A DNA stretch of 64,000 nucleotides, from NCBI GenBank assembly GCA_041890495.1, contig CP169086.1:3782001-3846000 (forward strand), written 5' to 3'. Shown piece after piece: positions 43,332 through 52,475 of this stretch; the stretch's first letter is position 1, and each line of letters begins with the position of its first letter. The stretch comes from Escherichia boydii (GTDB lineage: Bacteria; Pseudomonadota; Gammaproteobacteria; Enterobacterales; Enterobacteriaceae). A program made the position numbers and the translations under genes. Under the pieces are notes generated by a model. That model searched no databases. It saw nothing but the letters and a program-made list of their open reading frames with translations, and was not told the DNA's origin.

Positions 43332-44418
43332 CCTGCCCGGTCTGTGGCATCATCGCCGAGAGCCAGGCCAGCGCGCCGGAGCCGATATTCTGCAAGCCGC
43401 CCACCAGCGCGCCCGCCGTACCTGCGAGGAACGGGAACGGCTCCATCGCACCGCTGGTGGCGAGCGGGAACAGCATCCCCGCGCCGAAGAAGAACAGCGC
43501 TGCCGGGATAAGCAACGTCCAGACCGACATCACGTCAAACAGCCCCGGGATCCACATCATCAGACCCGCCAGCAGACAGCTGATCACCGACTGCCACATC
43601 AGGGTTGAGAAGCGTTTGTTCGGGCGTCCGGCAAACCACGCGCCGAAGAACGCCGCCGGGATCGGCAGAATAAACAGAATACTCACGACCATGCTGCTCA
43701 GGCCAAGCCCCGCGCCCAGCAGCACGCCGGAACAGGCTTCGAACACCGCAATGCCCGCCAGGCCGCCGATCAGCATCAGCAGGTAGCAGGTAAACGATCC
43801 GTTGCCGAACAGCGTCTTATAGCTGGTAATGAGCTTCGTGCGCGGCGCGTCCTGCGGGCGCGTTTCGGGCATCCAGCGCGCCATGCTGAAGGTGACAATC
43901 ACGCAGAGCACCAGCAGGAAGGCGTAGCAGGCGCGCCAGGACCACATCGTGTCCAGCAGGCCGCCAATCAGCGGGGCGAGAAGCGGGCTGACCAGAATAC
44001 CCATGTTCAACAGGCTGTTGGCATGTCGCAGCTGGGTACCCTGATACATATCGCGCGGTAAGGTACGCGCCATCACCCCGCCGACGCCGGTCCCGACGCC
44101 CTGCAGGGCGCTTGCGGCAATTAATACGGTTAGGCTGTGGGTGGTAATGGCAATTACCGTCGCCACCATGAAAATGCTCATGCCCACCAGGATCACCGGG
44201 CGACGCCCGACGCGGTCGGAGAGCGGGCCGTAGAATAGTTGCGAGACGCCATAGGTCAGCAGATAGGCTGCCATTACGCTCTGTACTGCGCCCTCGCGGA
44301 CGTTTAATTCCTTTGCCATGTCGGCAATCGCCGGAATGTAGATGGTTTGCGCCATCTGACCGACGGCCACCAGTAACACCAGCATCAACAATAAGTTAAC
44401 GTTCCTTTGTTTTTTCAT
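43234..44418 (-). CDS. emrD: Multidrug efflux MFS transporter EmrD
   Basis: 394 residues from the ATG at 44418 (MKKQRNVNLLL), the E. coli start; a longer frame to 44499 is not supported. It is a 12-segment major facilitator of known fold that expels uncouplers, detergents and other amphipathic compounds. The loop 2-3 signature GPLSDRVGRRPVILVG is near 68-83, with GTGVGGVMARTLPRD near 105. It ends in a clear terminator, and its 3' end is overlapped antisense by the GH5-like gene. It is diverged from K-12. Confidence 0.93.
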   Translation of the reverse strand: MKKQRNVNLLLMLVLLVAVGQMAQTIYIPAIADMAKELNVREGAVQSVMAAYLLTYGVSQLFYGPLSDRVGRRPVILVGMSIFMVATVIAITTHSLTVLIAASALQGVGTGVGGVMARTLPRDMYQGTQLRHANSLLNMGILVSPLLAPLIGGLLDTMWSWRACYAFLLVLCVIVTFSMARWMPETRPQDAPRTKLITSYKTLFGNGSFTCYLLMLIGGLAGIAVFEACSGVLLGAGLGLSSMVVSILFILPIPAAFFGAWFAGRPNKRFSTLMWQSVISCLLAGLMMWIPGLFDVMSVWTLLIPAALFFFGAGMLFPLATSGAMEPFPFLAGTAGALVGGLQNIGSGALAWLSAMMPQTGQASLGLLMTLMGLLILLCWLPLASRVPHHEQPV

Positions 44419-44593
44419 GTCGCTGAATACTTTTGCCAAAAGAGAAAAATGAAGAATAAGTGACTGCGCATTCCCATAAATGCGAGAGGAATCTACCACA
44501 GAGAGATGACAATTTAAGCATTGTTGTGGTGAATGAAAAAATCGATAAAGGCAGGATTTGTAAACAAGAACGGCAACTAATGTTGCCAGTGCT

Positions 44594-45427
44594 TTACGCC
44601 AGGCGCAGCAGAATGGCGCCGCCGGCTATACCCAGCGCCGCCGCGATGCGCAGGCCCACAACCTTCTCTTTTAAAAGCAAAAAAGCGATCAGCGCGCCAA
44701 AGAGTATGGAGGTTTCACGCAGCGCCGCGACCACCGCCAGCGGTGCCTGCGTCATTGCCCACAGCGCCAGACCGTAAGAGCCCATCGTGCCAACGCCGCC
44801 GAGCAGCCCCTTTTTCCAGTGCAGACGCAGGTAGCCGGACGCCTCGCGTCGACGCGCGACCATCGCCCAGCCCAGCAGGCAGAAGCCGTTCATAAAGAAA
44901 GTCCACAGCGTATAGCCCAGCGCGGTGTCTGACAGCCGCACGCCAGTGCCGTCCACCAGGGTATACCCGGCGATAAAACAGGCATTTAGCAGCGCCAGCC
45001 AGACCCCTTTTCGCGACTGCATGCGCCCGTTCATCGCCATCGCCAGAATCGACAGGCAAATTACCCCAATGCCGGACCAGGCGAGCCACGAAAGGCTATC
45101 GCCGAGCGCCAGCACGCTGATCAGCGCCACCAGCAGCGGGGCGGTGCCGCGCATCAGCGGGTAGGTCTGGCTCATGTCGGAGACCTGATAGGTTTTCGCT
45201 ACCAGCACGGTGTACACCACCTGCAAGGCGCAGGAAACAATCAAAAACGGCCAGCTTGCGGCAGAGGGCTGTGGAGAGAAGGGGAGCAACACCAGGGCAA
45301 TCAGCGTGGCGGAGCCGCTGACGCTAATCGCGGAATAGAGCTTGTCCGTTCCGGCTTTGACGATGGCATTCCAGCTGGCATGCAGCAGTGCGGCAAACAG
45401 CAAAATGCAGAATACGGTGATGGTCAT
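44594..45427 (-). CDS. EamA/DMT-superfamily transporter
   Basis: 277 residues with ten predicted membrane segments in two EamA halves (about 1-135 and 140-277), beginning CILLFAALLHASWNAIVK, a typical drug/metabolite exporter N-terminus. The second half ends VAALRETSILFGALIAFLLLKEK, the conserved P-like helix. The substrate is unknown. There is no counterpart at this place in K-12. It lies between emrD and the GNAT gene on the same strand, with gaps above 60 bases. Confidence 0.85.
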   Translation of the reverse strand: MTITVFCILLFAALLHASWNAIVKAGTDKLYSAISVSGSATLIALVLLPFSPQPSAASWPFLIVSCALQVVYTVLVAKTYQVSDMSQTYPLMRGTAPLLVALISVLALGDSLSWLAWSGIGVICLSILAMAMNGRMQSRKGVWLALLNACFIAGYTLVDGTGVRLSDTALGYTLWTFFMNGFCLLGWAMVARRREASGYLRLHWKKGLLGGVGTMGSYGLALWAMTQAPLAVVAALRETSILFGALIAFLLLKEKVVGLRIAAALGIAGGAILLRLA

Positions 45428-45489
45428 GGCGTATCGGGTGATGAATTGTCACTCAACTGTAACATTCACGTCCTGAAGCTGCTAGCCGG

Positions 45490-45936
45490 TTACACCGCAC
45501 AAAAAAGGCGGTGCGTCACCCGCGGTTCGTCCGAGACCAGCGTAAAACCGGCCCGGCGATAAAACCCGTAGGCAGCGTCCGGCGCATGGGCATTGAGGAA
45601 ATCAAACCAGATGCTGGCATCGGCCATCACGACGGTTAAAAGCTGCTTGCCAATCCCCAGCCCGCGGCACTTCTCGCTGACGTAGAGATGGTGAATACGT
45701 CCGGCGCGCGGCTGCTGGCTGAACGGATCGCGGTTGAGGCCGCACACGCCCACCAGCTTGCCGTTAAGAAATGCACCTAACAGCTTTTCGCCCGGCGCGT
45801 TAAAGCGGTTCTCACCCCGCAGCCAGCTCTCTTCGAGCCTGCGCAGCATGTTAAAATTCAGTGCAATACTTTCCGCCTTCAGGGCGATATACCCCGGCTC
45901 ATCAGGCGTGACAGACTCGATTAACAGACGCGACAT
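45490..45936 (-). CDS. GNAT-family N-acetyltransferase
   Basis: 148 residues. The acetyl-CoA-binding motif A is VSEKCRGLGIGKQLL (about 85-99, R/QxxGxG/A type), preceded by the beta4 strand GRIHHLYV and followed by the motif B-like AAYGFYRRAGFTLV. The acceptor is unknown. It is not present at this place in K-12. It is the last gene before the tisB terminator. Confidence 0.88.
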   Translation of the reverse strand: MSRLLIESVTPDEPGYIALKAESIALNFNMLRRLEESWLRGENRFNAPGEKLLGAFLNGKLVGVCGLNRDPFSQQPRAGRIHHLYVSEKCRGLGIGKQLLTVVMADASIWFDFLNAHAPDAAYGFYRRAGFTLVSDEPRVTHRLFCAV

Positions 45937-45952
45937 AGCATTCCCTCGTTAT

Positions 45953-45979
45953 TAAAGAGGGGCGGTTGCCCGCCCCTCT
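45953..45979 (-). terminator. tisB transcript terminator
   Basis: AGAGGGGCGG (45956-45965) and CCGCCCCTCT (45970-45979) form a 10-bp stem with a 4-base loop, followed on the minus strand by TTTAAT. Confidence 0.75.
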
Positions 45980-46000
45980 CAGGTGCGACTTGAATCTGAA

Positions 46001-46091
46001 TTACTTCAGGTATTTCAGAACAGCATCAAGCAGTTGCAGTGCTGCAACAATGAGTTTGAGGATAAGAATGGCGATATCCCACCAGGTTCAT
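46001..46091 (-). pseudogene. tisB: tisB toxin gene with a one-base insertion
   Basis: TisB is a 29-residue SOS-induced inner-membrane peptide that depolarises the cell and promotes persistence. From the ATG at 46091 the frame reads MNLVGYRHSYPQTHC and stops early. Removing one G from the run at 46078-46080 gives MNLVDIAILILKL and then the whole E. coli TisB to the TAA at 46001-46003. The gene span is 91 bases, not the 90 needed for 29 codons plus stop. So the toxin frame is disrupted while everything else is preserved, unless the extra G is a sequence error. Confidence 0.85.
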
Positions 46092-46192
46092 ACGCGTCTC
46101 CTGTGGTTCAGGAGCACTGCAGCTGACGTACCTTTCCGCTGCCTTTTGCCAGCTGTTGTGCACGCGGTATCTCAAGGAGAAACGTTGTGCTT

Positions 46193-46213
46193 GTTGACAT
46201 AACACAGTGTGCT
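46193..46213 (-). promoter_or_regulatory. IstR-1 pairing site in the tisAB leader
   Basis: This 21-base stretch of the plus strand is identical to the first 21 bases of IstR-1 (46451-46471) apart from one T-to-C change, so the tisAB mRNA from the minus strand is complementary to the antitoxin over 21 bases with one G-U pair. It lies about 100 bases upstream of tisB, matching the known standby ribosome site region of E. coli tisAB mRNA. Confidence 0.85.
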
Positions 46214-46324
46214 CACGCGGGGTTAAGGCGCTGACGGCACCACCCGTTTCAGCCAGGACTTAGTGCGCCGGGTAACGATGCGGCCCCCGCATAACACATT
46301 GCGTACAGTGATATTATAGAAGTT

Positions 46325-46344
46325 TACTGTATAAATAAACAGTA
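46325..46344. promoter_or_regulatory. LexA box of the tisAB/istR-2 promoters
   Basis: TACTGTATAAATAAACAGTA fits the LexA consensus CTG-N10-CAG with near-perfect dyad symmetry. It lies between tisB (minus strand) and istR (plus strand), as in E. coli, where it makes tisAB and istR-2 SOS-inducible. Confidence 0.92.
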
Positions 46345-46450
46345 ATATTTGGACAAAACGCAAACTGTGATCGATACTCAACTATGCACTAAATACGTCA
46401 AAATTCGTGCCGAAATTGCGCGTTCTGCGCGGAACACGTATACTTTCAGT

Positions 46451-46525
46451 GTTGACATAATACAGTGTGCTTTGCGGTTACCAGCCGCAGGCGACTGACG
46501 AAACCTCGCTCCGGCGGGGTTTTTT
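46451..46525 (+). ncRNA. istR: IstR-1 antitoxin small RNA
   Basis: 75-base RNA starting GTTGACATAATACAGTGTGC and ending with the terminator CCTCGCTCCGGCGGGG followed by T residues. The 5' 21 bases pair with the tisAB leader and block translation of the toxin by competing at the ribosome standby site. The longer, LexA-controlled IstR-2 would share this 3' end and begin near 46386. The sequence matches E. coli IstR-1 from memory. Confidence 0.92.
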
Positions 46526-46654
46526 GTTATCTGCAATTCAGTACAAAACGTGATCAACCCCTCAATTTTCCCTTGCTGAAAAATTTTCCATTGTCTCCCC
46601 TGTAAAGCTGTGCTTGTATAAATATTGTTAAACACAAAACCAACAAGGTCCCCA

Positions 46655-46753
46655 ATGACTACTTCCATGCTCAACGCAAAACTACTACCAACTGCGCCAT
46701 CCGCCGCAGTGGTCGTCGTGCGTGTGGTGGTGGTCGTCGGCAATGCGCCGTAG
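46655..46753 (+). CDS. ivbL: ilvB operon leader peptide IvbL
   Basis: 32-residue leader, MTTSMLNAKLLPTAP followed by a Val-rich run (VVVVRVVVVVG). It senses valyl- and leucyl-tRNA: ribosome stalling at the Val/Leu codons prevents the downstream attenuator from forming, so ilvBN is expressed when these amino acids are short. The 563-base region between tisB and this gene holds the LexA box, IstR and the ilvB promoter. Confidence 0.96.
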   Translation: MTTSMLNAKLLPTAPSAAVVVVRVVVVVGNAP

Positions 46754-46776
46754 GGACTGGAACAACACACGATTCC

Positions 46777-46810
46777 AAAACCCCGCCGGCGCAAACCGGG
46801 CGGGGTTTTT
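46777..46810 (+). terminator. ilvB attenuator
   Basis: AAAACCCCGCC (46777-46787) pairs with GGGCGGGG (46798-46805), followed by TTTTT. It lies 23 bases after the ivbL stop, the position of the regulated terminator. Confidence 0.9.
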
Positions 46811-46858
46811 CGTTTAAGCACCTCCCGGAAAGTCGGCCCAGAAGAAAAGGACTGGAGC

Positions 46859-48547
46859 ATGGCAAGTTCGGGCACAACATCGACGCGTAAGCGCTTTACC
46901 GGCGCAGAATTTATCGTTCATTTCCTGGAACAGCAGGGCATTAAGATTGTGACAGGCATTCCGGGCGGTTCTATCCTGCCTGTTTACGATGCCTTAAGCC
47001 AAAGCACGCAAATCCGCCATATTCTGGCCCGTCATGAACAGGGCGCGGGCTTTATCGCTCAGGGAATGGCGCGCACCGACGGTAAACCGGCGGTCTGTAT
47101 GGCCTGTAGCGGACCGGGTGCGACTAACCTGGTGACCGCCATTGCCGATGCGCGGCTGGACTCCATCCCGCTGATTTGCATCACTGGTCAGGTTCCCGCC
47201 TCGATGATCGGCACCGACGCCTTCCAGGAAGTGGACACCTACGGCATCTCTATCCCCATCACCAAACACAACTATCTGGTCAGACATATCGAAGAACTCC
47301 CGCAGGTCATGAGCGATGCCTTCCGCATTGCGCAATCAGGCCGCCCAGGCCCGGTGTGGATAGACATTCCTAAGGATGTGCAAACGGCAGTTTTTGAGAT
47401 TGAAACACAGCCCGCTATGGCAGAAAAAGCCGCCGCCCCCGCCTTTAGCGAAGAAAGCATTCGTGACGCAGCGGCGATGATTAACGCTGCCAAACGCCCG
47501 GTGCTTTATCTGGGCGGCGGTGTGATCAATGCGCCCGCACGGGTGCGTGAACTGGCGGAGAAAGCGCAACTGCCTACCACCATGACTTTAATGGCGCTGG
47601 GCATGTTGCCAAAAGCGCATCCGTTGTCGCTGGGTATGCTGGGGATGCACGGCGTGCGCAGCACCAACTATATTTTGCAGGAGGCGGATTTGTTGATAGT
47701 GCTCGGTGCGCGTTTTGATGACCGGGCGATTGGCAAAACCGAGCAGTTCTGTCCGAATGCCAAAATCATTCATGTCGATATCGACCGTGCAGAGCTGGGT
47801 AAAATCAAGCAGCCGCACGTGGCGATTCAGGCGGATGTTGATGACGTGCTGGCGCAGTTGATCCCGCTGGTGGAAGCGCAACCGCGTGCAGAGTGGCACC
47901 AGTTGGTAGCGGATTTGCAGCGTGAGTTTCCGTGTCCAATCCCGAAAGCGTGCGATCCGTTAAGCCATTACGGCCTGATCAACGCCGTTGCCGCCTGTGT
48001 CGATGACAATGCAATTATCACCACCGACGTTGGTCAGCATCAGATGTGGACCGCGCAAGCTTATCCGCTCAATCGCCCACGCCAGTGGCTGACCTCCGGT
48101 GGGCTGGGCACGATGGGTTTTGGCCTGCCTGCGGCGATTGGCGCTGCGCTGGCGAACCCGGATCGCAAAGTGTTGTGTTTCTCCGGCGACGGCAGCCTGA
48201 TGATGAATATTCAGGAGATGGCGACCGCCAGTGAAAATCAGCTGGATGTCAAAATCATTCTGATGAACAACGAAGCGCTGGGGCTGGTGCATCAGCAACA
48301 GAGTCTGTTCTACGAGCAAGGCGTTTTTGCCGCCACCTATCCGGGCAAAATCAACTTTATGCAGATTGCCGCCGGATTCGGCCTCGAAACCTGTGATTTG
48401 AATAACGAAGCCGATCCGCAGGCTTCATTGCAGGAAATCATCAATCGCCCTGGCCCGGCGCTGATCCATGTGCGCATTGATGCCGAAGAAAAAGTTTACC
48501 CGATGGTGCCGCCAGGTGCGGCGAATACTGAAATGGTGGGGGAATAA
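46859..48547 (+). CDS. ilvB: Acetolactate synthase I large subunit IlvB
   Basis: 562-residue ThDP- and FAD-dependent catalytic subunit of AHAS I, valine-sensitive, first common step of branched-chain amino acid synthesis. The N-terminal ThDP Pyr domain has the catalytic Glu in RHEQGAGF (about residue 60), the central FAD-binding domain is at about 190-340, and the C-terminal PP domain has GDGSLMMNIQEMATA with the ThDP/Mg motif. The E. coli length is conserved. It is controlled by the IvbL attenuator and followed by ilvN after 3 bases. Confidence 0.98.
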   Translation: MASSGTTSTRKRFTGAEFIVHFLEQQGIKIVTGIPGGSILPVYDALSQSTQIRHILARHEQGAGFIAQGMARTDGKPAVCMACSGPGATNLVTAIADARLDSIPLICITGQVPASMIGTDAFQEVDTYGISIPITKHNYLVRHIEELPQVMSDAFRIAQSGRPGPVWIDIPKDVQTAVFEIETQPAMAEKAAAPAFSEESIRDAAAMINAAKRPVLYLGGGVINAPARVRELAEKAQLPTTMTLMALGMLPKAHPLSLGMLGMHGVRSTNYILQEADLLIVLGARFDDRAIGKTEQFCPNAKIIHVDIDRAELGKIKQPHVAIQADVDDVLAQLIPLVEAQPRAEWHQLVADLQREFPCPIPKACDPLSHYGLINAVAACVDDNAIITTDVGQHQMWTAQAYPLNRPRQWLTSGGLGTMGFGLPAAIGAALANPDRKVLCFSGDGSLMMNIQEMATASENQLDVKIILMNNEALGLVHQQQSLFYEQGVFAATYPGKINFMQIAAGFGLETCDLNNEADPQASLQEIINRPGPALIHVRIDAEEKVYPMVPPGAANTEMVGE

Positions 48548-48550
48548 GCC

Positions 48551-48841
48551 ATGCAAAACACAACTCATGACAACGTAATTCTGGAGCTCACCGTTCGCAA
48601 CCATCCGGGCGTAATGACCCACGTTTGTGGCCTTTTTGCCCGCCGCGCTTTTAACGTTGAAGGCATTCTTTGTCTGCCGATTCAGGACAGCGACAAAAGC
48701 CATATCTGGCTACTGGTCAATGACGACCAGCGTCTGGAGCAGATGATAAGCCAAATCGATAAGCTGGAAGATGTCGTGAAAGTGCAGCGTAATCAGTCCG
48801 ATCCGACGATGTTTAACAAGATCGCGGTGTTTTTTCAGTAA
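48551..48841 (+). CDS. ilvN: Acetolactate synthase I regulatory subunit IlvN
   Basis: 96-residue small subunit, essentially one ACT domain ([20 protein letters not shown]), which binds valine and activates IlvB. Length and ends match E. coli IlvN (short type, lacking the extra C-terminal domain of IlvH). It is the second gene of ilvBN, followed by a strong terminator. Confidence 0.97.
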
Positions 48842-48863
48842 CCGCTCAAGGCTTGAACAACAT

Positions 48864-48899
48864 CGCGCTTATCGTTAAGGTAAGCGCGTATTTTTTTTA
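48864..48899 (+). terminator. ilvBN terminator
   Basis: CGCGCTTA (48864-48871) pairs with TAAGCGCG (48881-48888), followed by TATTTTTTTT. uhpA begins 18 bases later. Confidence 0.9.
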
Positions 48900-48916
48900 T
48901 CCGCCAGGACAAGACC

Positions 48917-49507
48917 ATGATCACCGTTGCCCTTATAGACGATCACCTCATCGTCCGCTCCGGCTTTGCGCAGCTGCTGGGGCTGGAACCTGATTTGCAG
49001 GTAGTTGCCGAGTTTGGTTCGGGGCGCGAGGCGCTGGCGGGGCTGCCGGGGCGCGGTGTGCAGGTGTGTATTTGCGATATCTCCATGCCCGATATCTCCG
49101 GTCTGGAGCTGCTAAGCCAGCTGCCGAAAGGTATGGCGACGATTATGCTCTCCGTTCACGACAGTCCTGCGCTGGTTGAGCAGGCGCTTAACGCGGGGGC
49201 ACGCGGCTTTCTTTCCAAACGCTGTAGCCCGGATGAACTCATTGCTGCGGTGCATACGGTTGCCACGGGCGGCTGTTATCTGACGCCGGATATTGCCATT
49301 AAACTGGCATCCGGTCGTCAGGACCCGCTAACCAAACGTGAACGCCAGGTGGCGGAAAAACTGGCGCAAGGAATGGCGGTGAAAGAGATTGCCGCCGAAC
49401 TGGGCTTGTCACCGAAAACGGTACACGTCCATCGCGCCAATCTGATGGAAAAACTGGGCGTCAGTAACGACGTAGAGCTGGCGCGCCGCATGTTTGATGG
49501 CTGGTGA
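48917..49507 (+). CDS. uhpA: Response regulator UhpA
   Basis: 196-residue NarL/FixJ-type regulator that activates uhpT when extracellular glucose 6-phosphate is sensed. The receiver domain has acidic pocket D8/D9 and phosphoacceptor D54 (CICDISMPD), with the switch Ser/Lys (MLSVHD, LSKRCSP). The LuxR-type HTH is at about 135-195 (LTKREREVAE-type block, [18 protein letters not shown]). Its TGA overlaps the uhpB ATG by one base. It appears identical to E. coli. Confidence 0.98.
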
Positions 49508-51009
49508 TGAAGACGTTGTTCTCCCGCTTAATTACCGTTATTGCCTGCTTTTTTATCTTCTCTGCCGCATGGTTTTGCCTGTGGAGTATCAGCCTGCATC
49601 TGGTTGAGCGCCCTGATATGGCGGTGCTGTTATTTCCGTTTGGTCTGCGTCTGGGGCTAATGCTGCAATGCCCGCGCGGATACTGGCCCGTATTGCTGGG
49701 CGCGGAGTGGCTGCTGATTTACTGGCTAACGCAGGCGGTCGGTTTAACCCATTTTCCGTTATTGATGATCGGTAGTTTACTGACGTTACTGCCCGTAGCG
49801 CTGATCTCGCGCTATCGCCATCAGCGTGACTGGCGCACCTTGCTGTTACAGGGGGCGGCGTTAACGGCGGCGGCGTTGTTGCAGTCGCTGCCCTGGCTTT
49901 GGCACGGCAAAGAGTCGTGGAATGCGCTGTTGCTGACTTTAACTGGCGGCCTGACGCTGGCCCCGATATGTCTGGTGTTCTGGCACTATCTCGCCAATAA
50001 CACCTGGCTGCCGCTCGGTCCGTCACTGGTTTCTCAGCCAATCAACTGGCGCGGGCGACATCTGGTCTGGTACTTGCTGCTGTTTGTTATCAGTCTCTGG
50101 CTCCAGTTGGGATTGCCGGACGAACTGTCGCGCTTTACGCCATTCTGTCTGGCGCTGCCGATTATCGCGCTGGCCTGGCACTATGGTTGGCAAGGGGCGC
50201 TGATTGCGACGTTGATGAACGCCATCGCGCTGATCGCCAGTCAAACCTGGCGCGATCATCCGGTGGATTTATTGCTCTCGCTGCTGGTGCAAAGTCTGAC
50301 AGGGTTGTTGCTTGGCGCTGGCATCCAGCGGTTGCGTGAACTTAACCAGTCGCTGCAAAAGGAACTGGCGCGCAATCAGCATCTGGCTGAACGGTTGCTG
50401 GAAACCGAAGAGAGCGTGCGCCGTGATGTGGCGCGTGAGCTGCATGATGATATCGGTCAGACCATCACTGCTATTCGTACTCAGGCGGGCATTGTTCAGC
50501 GGCTGGCGGCAGATAACGCCAGCGTGAAGCAGAGCGGGCAGCTCATCGAACAACTATCGCTGGGCGTTTACGACGCGGTGCGCCGTTTGTTGGGTCGGTT
50601 ACGTCCGCGCCAGTTGGATGATCTCACCCTGGAGCAGGCCATCCGCTCACTGATGCGGGAAATGGAGCTGGAAGGGCGCGGTATTGTCAGCCATCTCGAA
50701 TGGCGAATCGATGAATCAGCGTTAAGCGAAAACCAGCGCGTGACGCTGTTTCGTGTCTGCCAGGAAGGGCTGAACAACATTGTGAAACATGCTGATGCCA
50801 GCGCGGTCACCCTGCAAGGCTGGCAGCAGGATGAACGGTTGATGCTGGTTATTGAAGACGATGGCAGCGGTTTGCCGCCGGGTTCCGGGCAACAAGGTTT
50901 TGGCCTCACCGGAATGCGCGAGCGCGTAACGGCGCTGGGTGGCACATTACACATTTCCTGTCTGCACGGCACGCGTGTCAGCGTTTCTCTACCTCAACGC
51001 TATGTCTAA
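49507..51009 (+). CDS. uhpB: Sensor histidine kinase UhpB
   Basis: 500 residues from the ATG at 49507 (MKTLFSRL); a GTG directly before is not the known start. The N-terminal MASE1-like membrane domain has about eight segments (1-280), then a coiled linker, then a HisKA_3 domain with [15 protein letters not shown] (phospho-His about H313), then an HATPase domain with NNIVKHADA and DDGSGLPPG. It receives the sugar-phosphate signal from UhpC and phosphorylates UhpA. Confidence 0.98.
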
Positions 51010-51018
51010 GGTTTGATG

Positions 51019-52338
51019 ATGTTGCCGTTTCTGAAAGCGCCTGCCGATGCGCCATTAATGACTGATAAATATGAAATTGATGCCCGCTATCGCTACTGGC
51101 GTCGGCATATTCTGCTGACCATCTGGCTGGGTTACGCGCTGTTTTACTTCACGCGGAAAAGTTTTAACGCCGCCGTACCAGAAATCCTTGCTAACGGCGT
51201 GCTCAGCCGTAGCGATATCGGCCTGTTAGCGACCCTGTTTTACATTACCTATGGCGTGTCGAAGTTTGTCTCCGGCATTGTCAGCGATCGCTCAAATGCC
51301 CGTTATTTTATGGGGATAGGGCTTATCGCCACGGGCATTATCAACATTCTGTTTGGCTTCTCGACGTCGCTATGGGCGTTTGCCGTGCTCTGGGTGCTGA
51401 ACGCCTTTTTCCAGGGCTGGGGTTCACCGGTGTGTGCGCGTCTGTTAACGGCCTGGTATTCACGTACCGAGCGCGGCGGTTGGTGGGCATTATGGAACAC
51501 GGCGCATAACGTCGGCGGCGCACTCATTCCCATTGTGATGGCAGCGGCTGCGCTGCATTACGGCTGGCGTGCCGGGATGATGATTGCTGGTTGTATGGCG
51601 ATAGTCGTGGGGATTTTTCTCTGCTGGCGGCTACGCGATCGCCCGCAGGCGTTAGGTTTACCGGCGGTCGGTGAATGGCGACACGACGCGCTGGAAATTG
51701 CTCAACAACAAGAAGGGGCAGGGTTGACGCGTAAAGAGATCCTCACCAAATATGTGTTGCTGAATCCGTATATCTGGCTGCTTTCGTTTTGCTATGTGCT
51801 GGTCTATGTGGTCCGGGCGGCGATCAACGACTGGGGCAATTTGTATATGTCCGAGACACTGGGCGTCGATCTGGTCACGGCGAATACGGCAGTGACGATG
51901 TTTGAACTGGGCGGATTTATCGGTGCGCTGGTAGCCGGTTGGGGCTCGGACAAATTGTTTAACGGCAACCGAGGGCCGATGAATTTGATTTTCGCCGCCG
52001 GAATTTTGCTTTCAGTCGGCTCCCTGTGGCTGATGCCATTTGCCAGCTACGTGATGCAGGCAACCTGCTTCTTCACCATTGGTTTTTTTGTCTTTGGCCC
52101 ACAGATGTTAATCGGTATGGCGGCGGCAGAGTGTTCCCACAAAGAGGCGGCAGGGGCGGCGACGGGGTTTGTCGGCTTGTTTGCTTATCTGGGGGCGTCG
52201 CTTGCTGGTTGGCCGCTGGCGAAAGTACTCGATACCTGGCACTGGAGCGGATTTTTTGTGGTTATCTCTATCGCCGCCGGGATTTCCGCACTGCTGTTAC
52301 TGCCCTTTTTGAACGCCCAGACACCGCGCGAAGCGTGA
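51019..52338 (+). CDS. uhpC: Hexose-phosphate sensor UhpC
   Basis: 439 residues from the ATG at 51019 (MLPFLKAPAD); ATG and TTG codons just upstream are less likely starts. It is a major-facilitator homologue of UhpT that acts as the glucose 6-phosphate receptor, signalling to UhpB in the membrane. The organophosphate:phosphate antiporter signatures are FYFTRKSFNAAVPEI near 37-51 and SPVCARLLTAWYSRTERG near 137. Gap to uhpB: 9 bases. Confidence 0.97.
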   Translation: MLPFLKAPADAPLMTDKYEIDARYRYWRRHILLTIWLGYALFYFTRKSFNAAVPEILANGVLSRSDIGLLATLFYITYGVSKFVSGIVSDRSNARYFMGIGLIATGIINILFGFSTSLWAFAVLWVLNAFFQGWGSPVCARLLTAWYSRTERGGWWALWNTAHNVGGALIPIVMAAAALHYGWRAGMMIAGCMAIVVGIFLCWRLRDRPQALGLPAVGEWRHDALEIAQQQEGAGLTRKEILTKYVLLNPYIWLLSFCYVLVYVVRAAINDWGNLYMSETLGVDLVTANTAVTMFELGGFIGALVAGWGSDKLFNGNRGPMNLIFAAGILLSVGSLWLMPFASYVMQATCFFTIGFFVFGPQMLIGMAAAECSHKEAAGAATGFVGLFAYLGASLAGWPLAKVLDTWHWSGFFVVISIAAGISALLLLPFLNAQTPREA

Positions 52339-52384
52339 TGCATCTCACCTTTTCACTTCATATCCGGCAAAACTAAGAAATTTT

Positions 52385-52438
52385 CCAGGTTTTGCCTGGA
52401 CGCTATCTCAGGCCTGATTTGCTGCTGATTTTTACAAT
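52385..52438 (+). promoter_or_regulatory. uhpT promoter region with inverted repeats
   Basis: Within the 137-base uhpC-uhpT gap lie CCAGG-TTTTG-CCTGG (52385-52399) and the perfect palindrome TCAGGCCTGA (52408-52417), followed by a good -10 box TACAAT (52433-52438). The repeats sit where UhpA is known to bind upstream of uhpT; that assignment is by position. Confidence 0.55.
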
Positions 52439-52475
52439 GCATGCCTCACGCAGGTATTCATTTCAGGAGTAACCC

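Noticed and set aside
44419..44499. Longer N-terminus for emrD
   Set aside because: The 27 extra residues are not conserved and the family starts MKKQRN at 44418.
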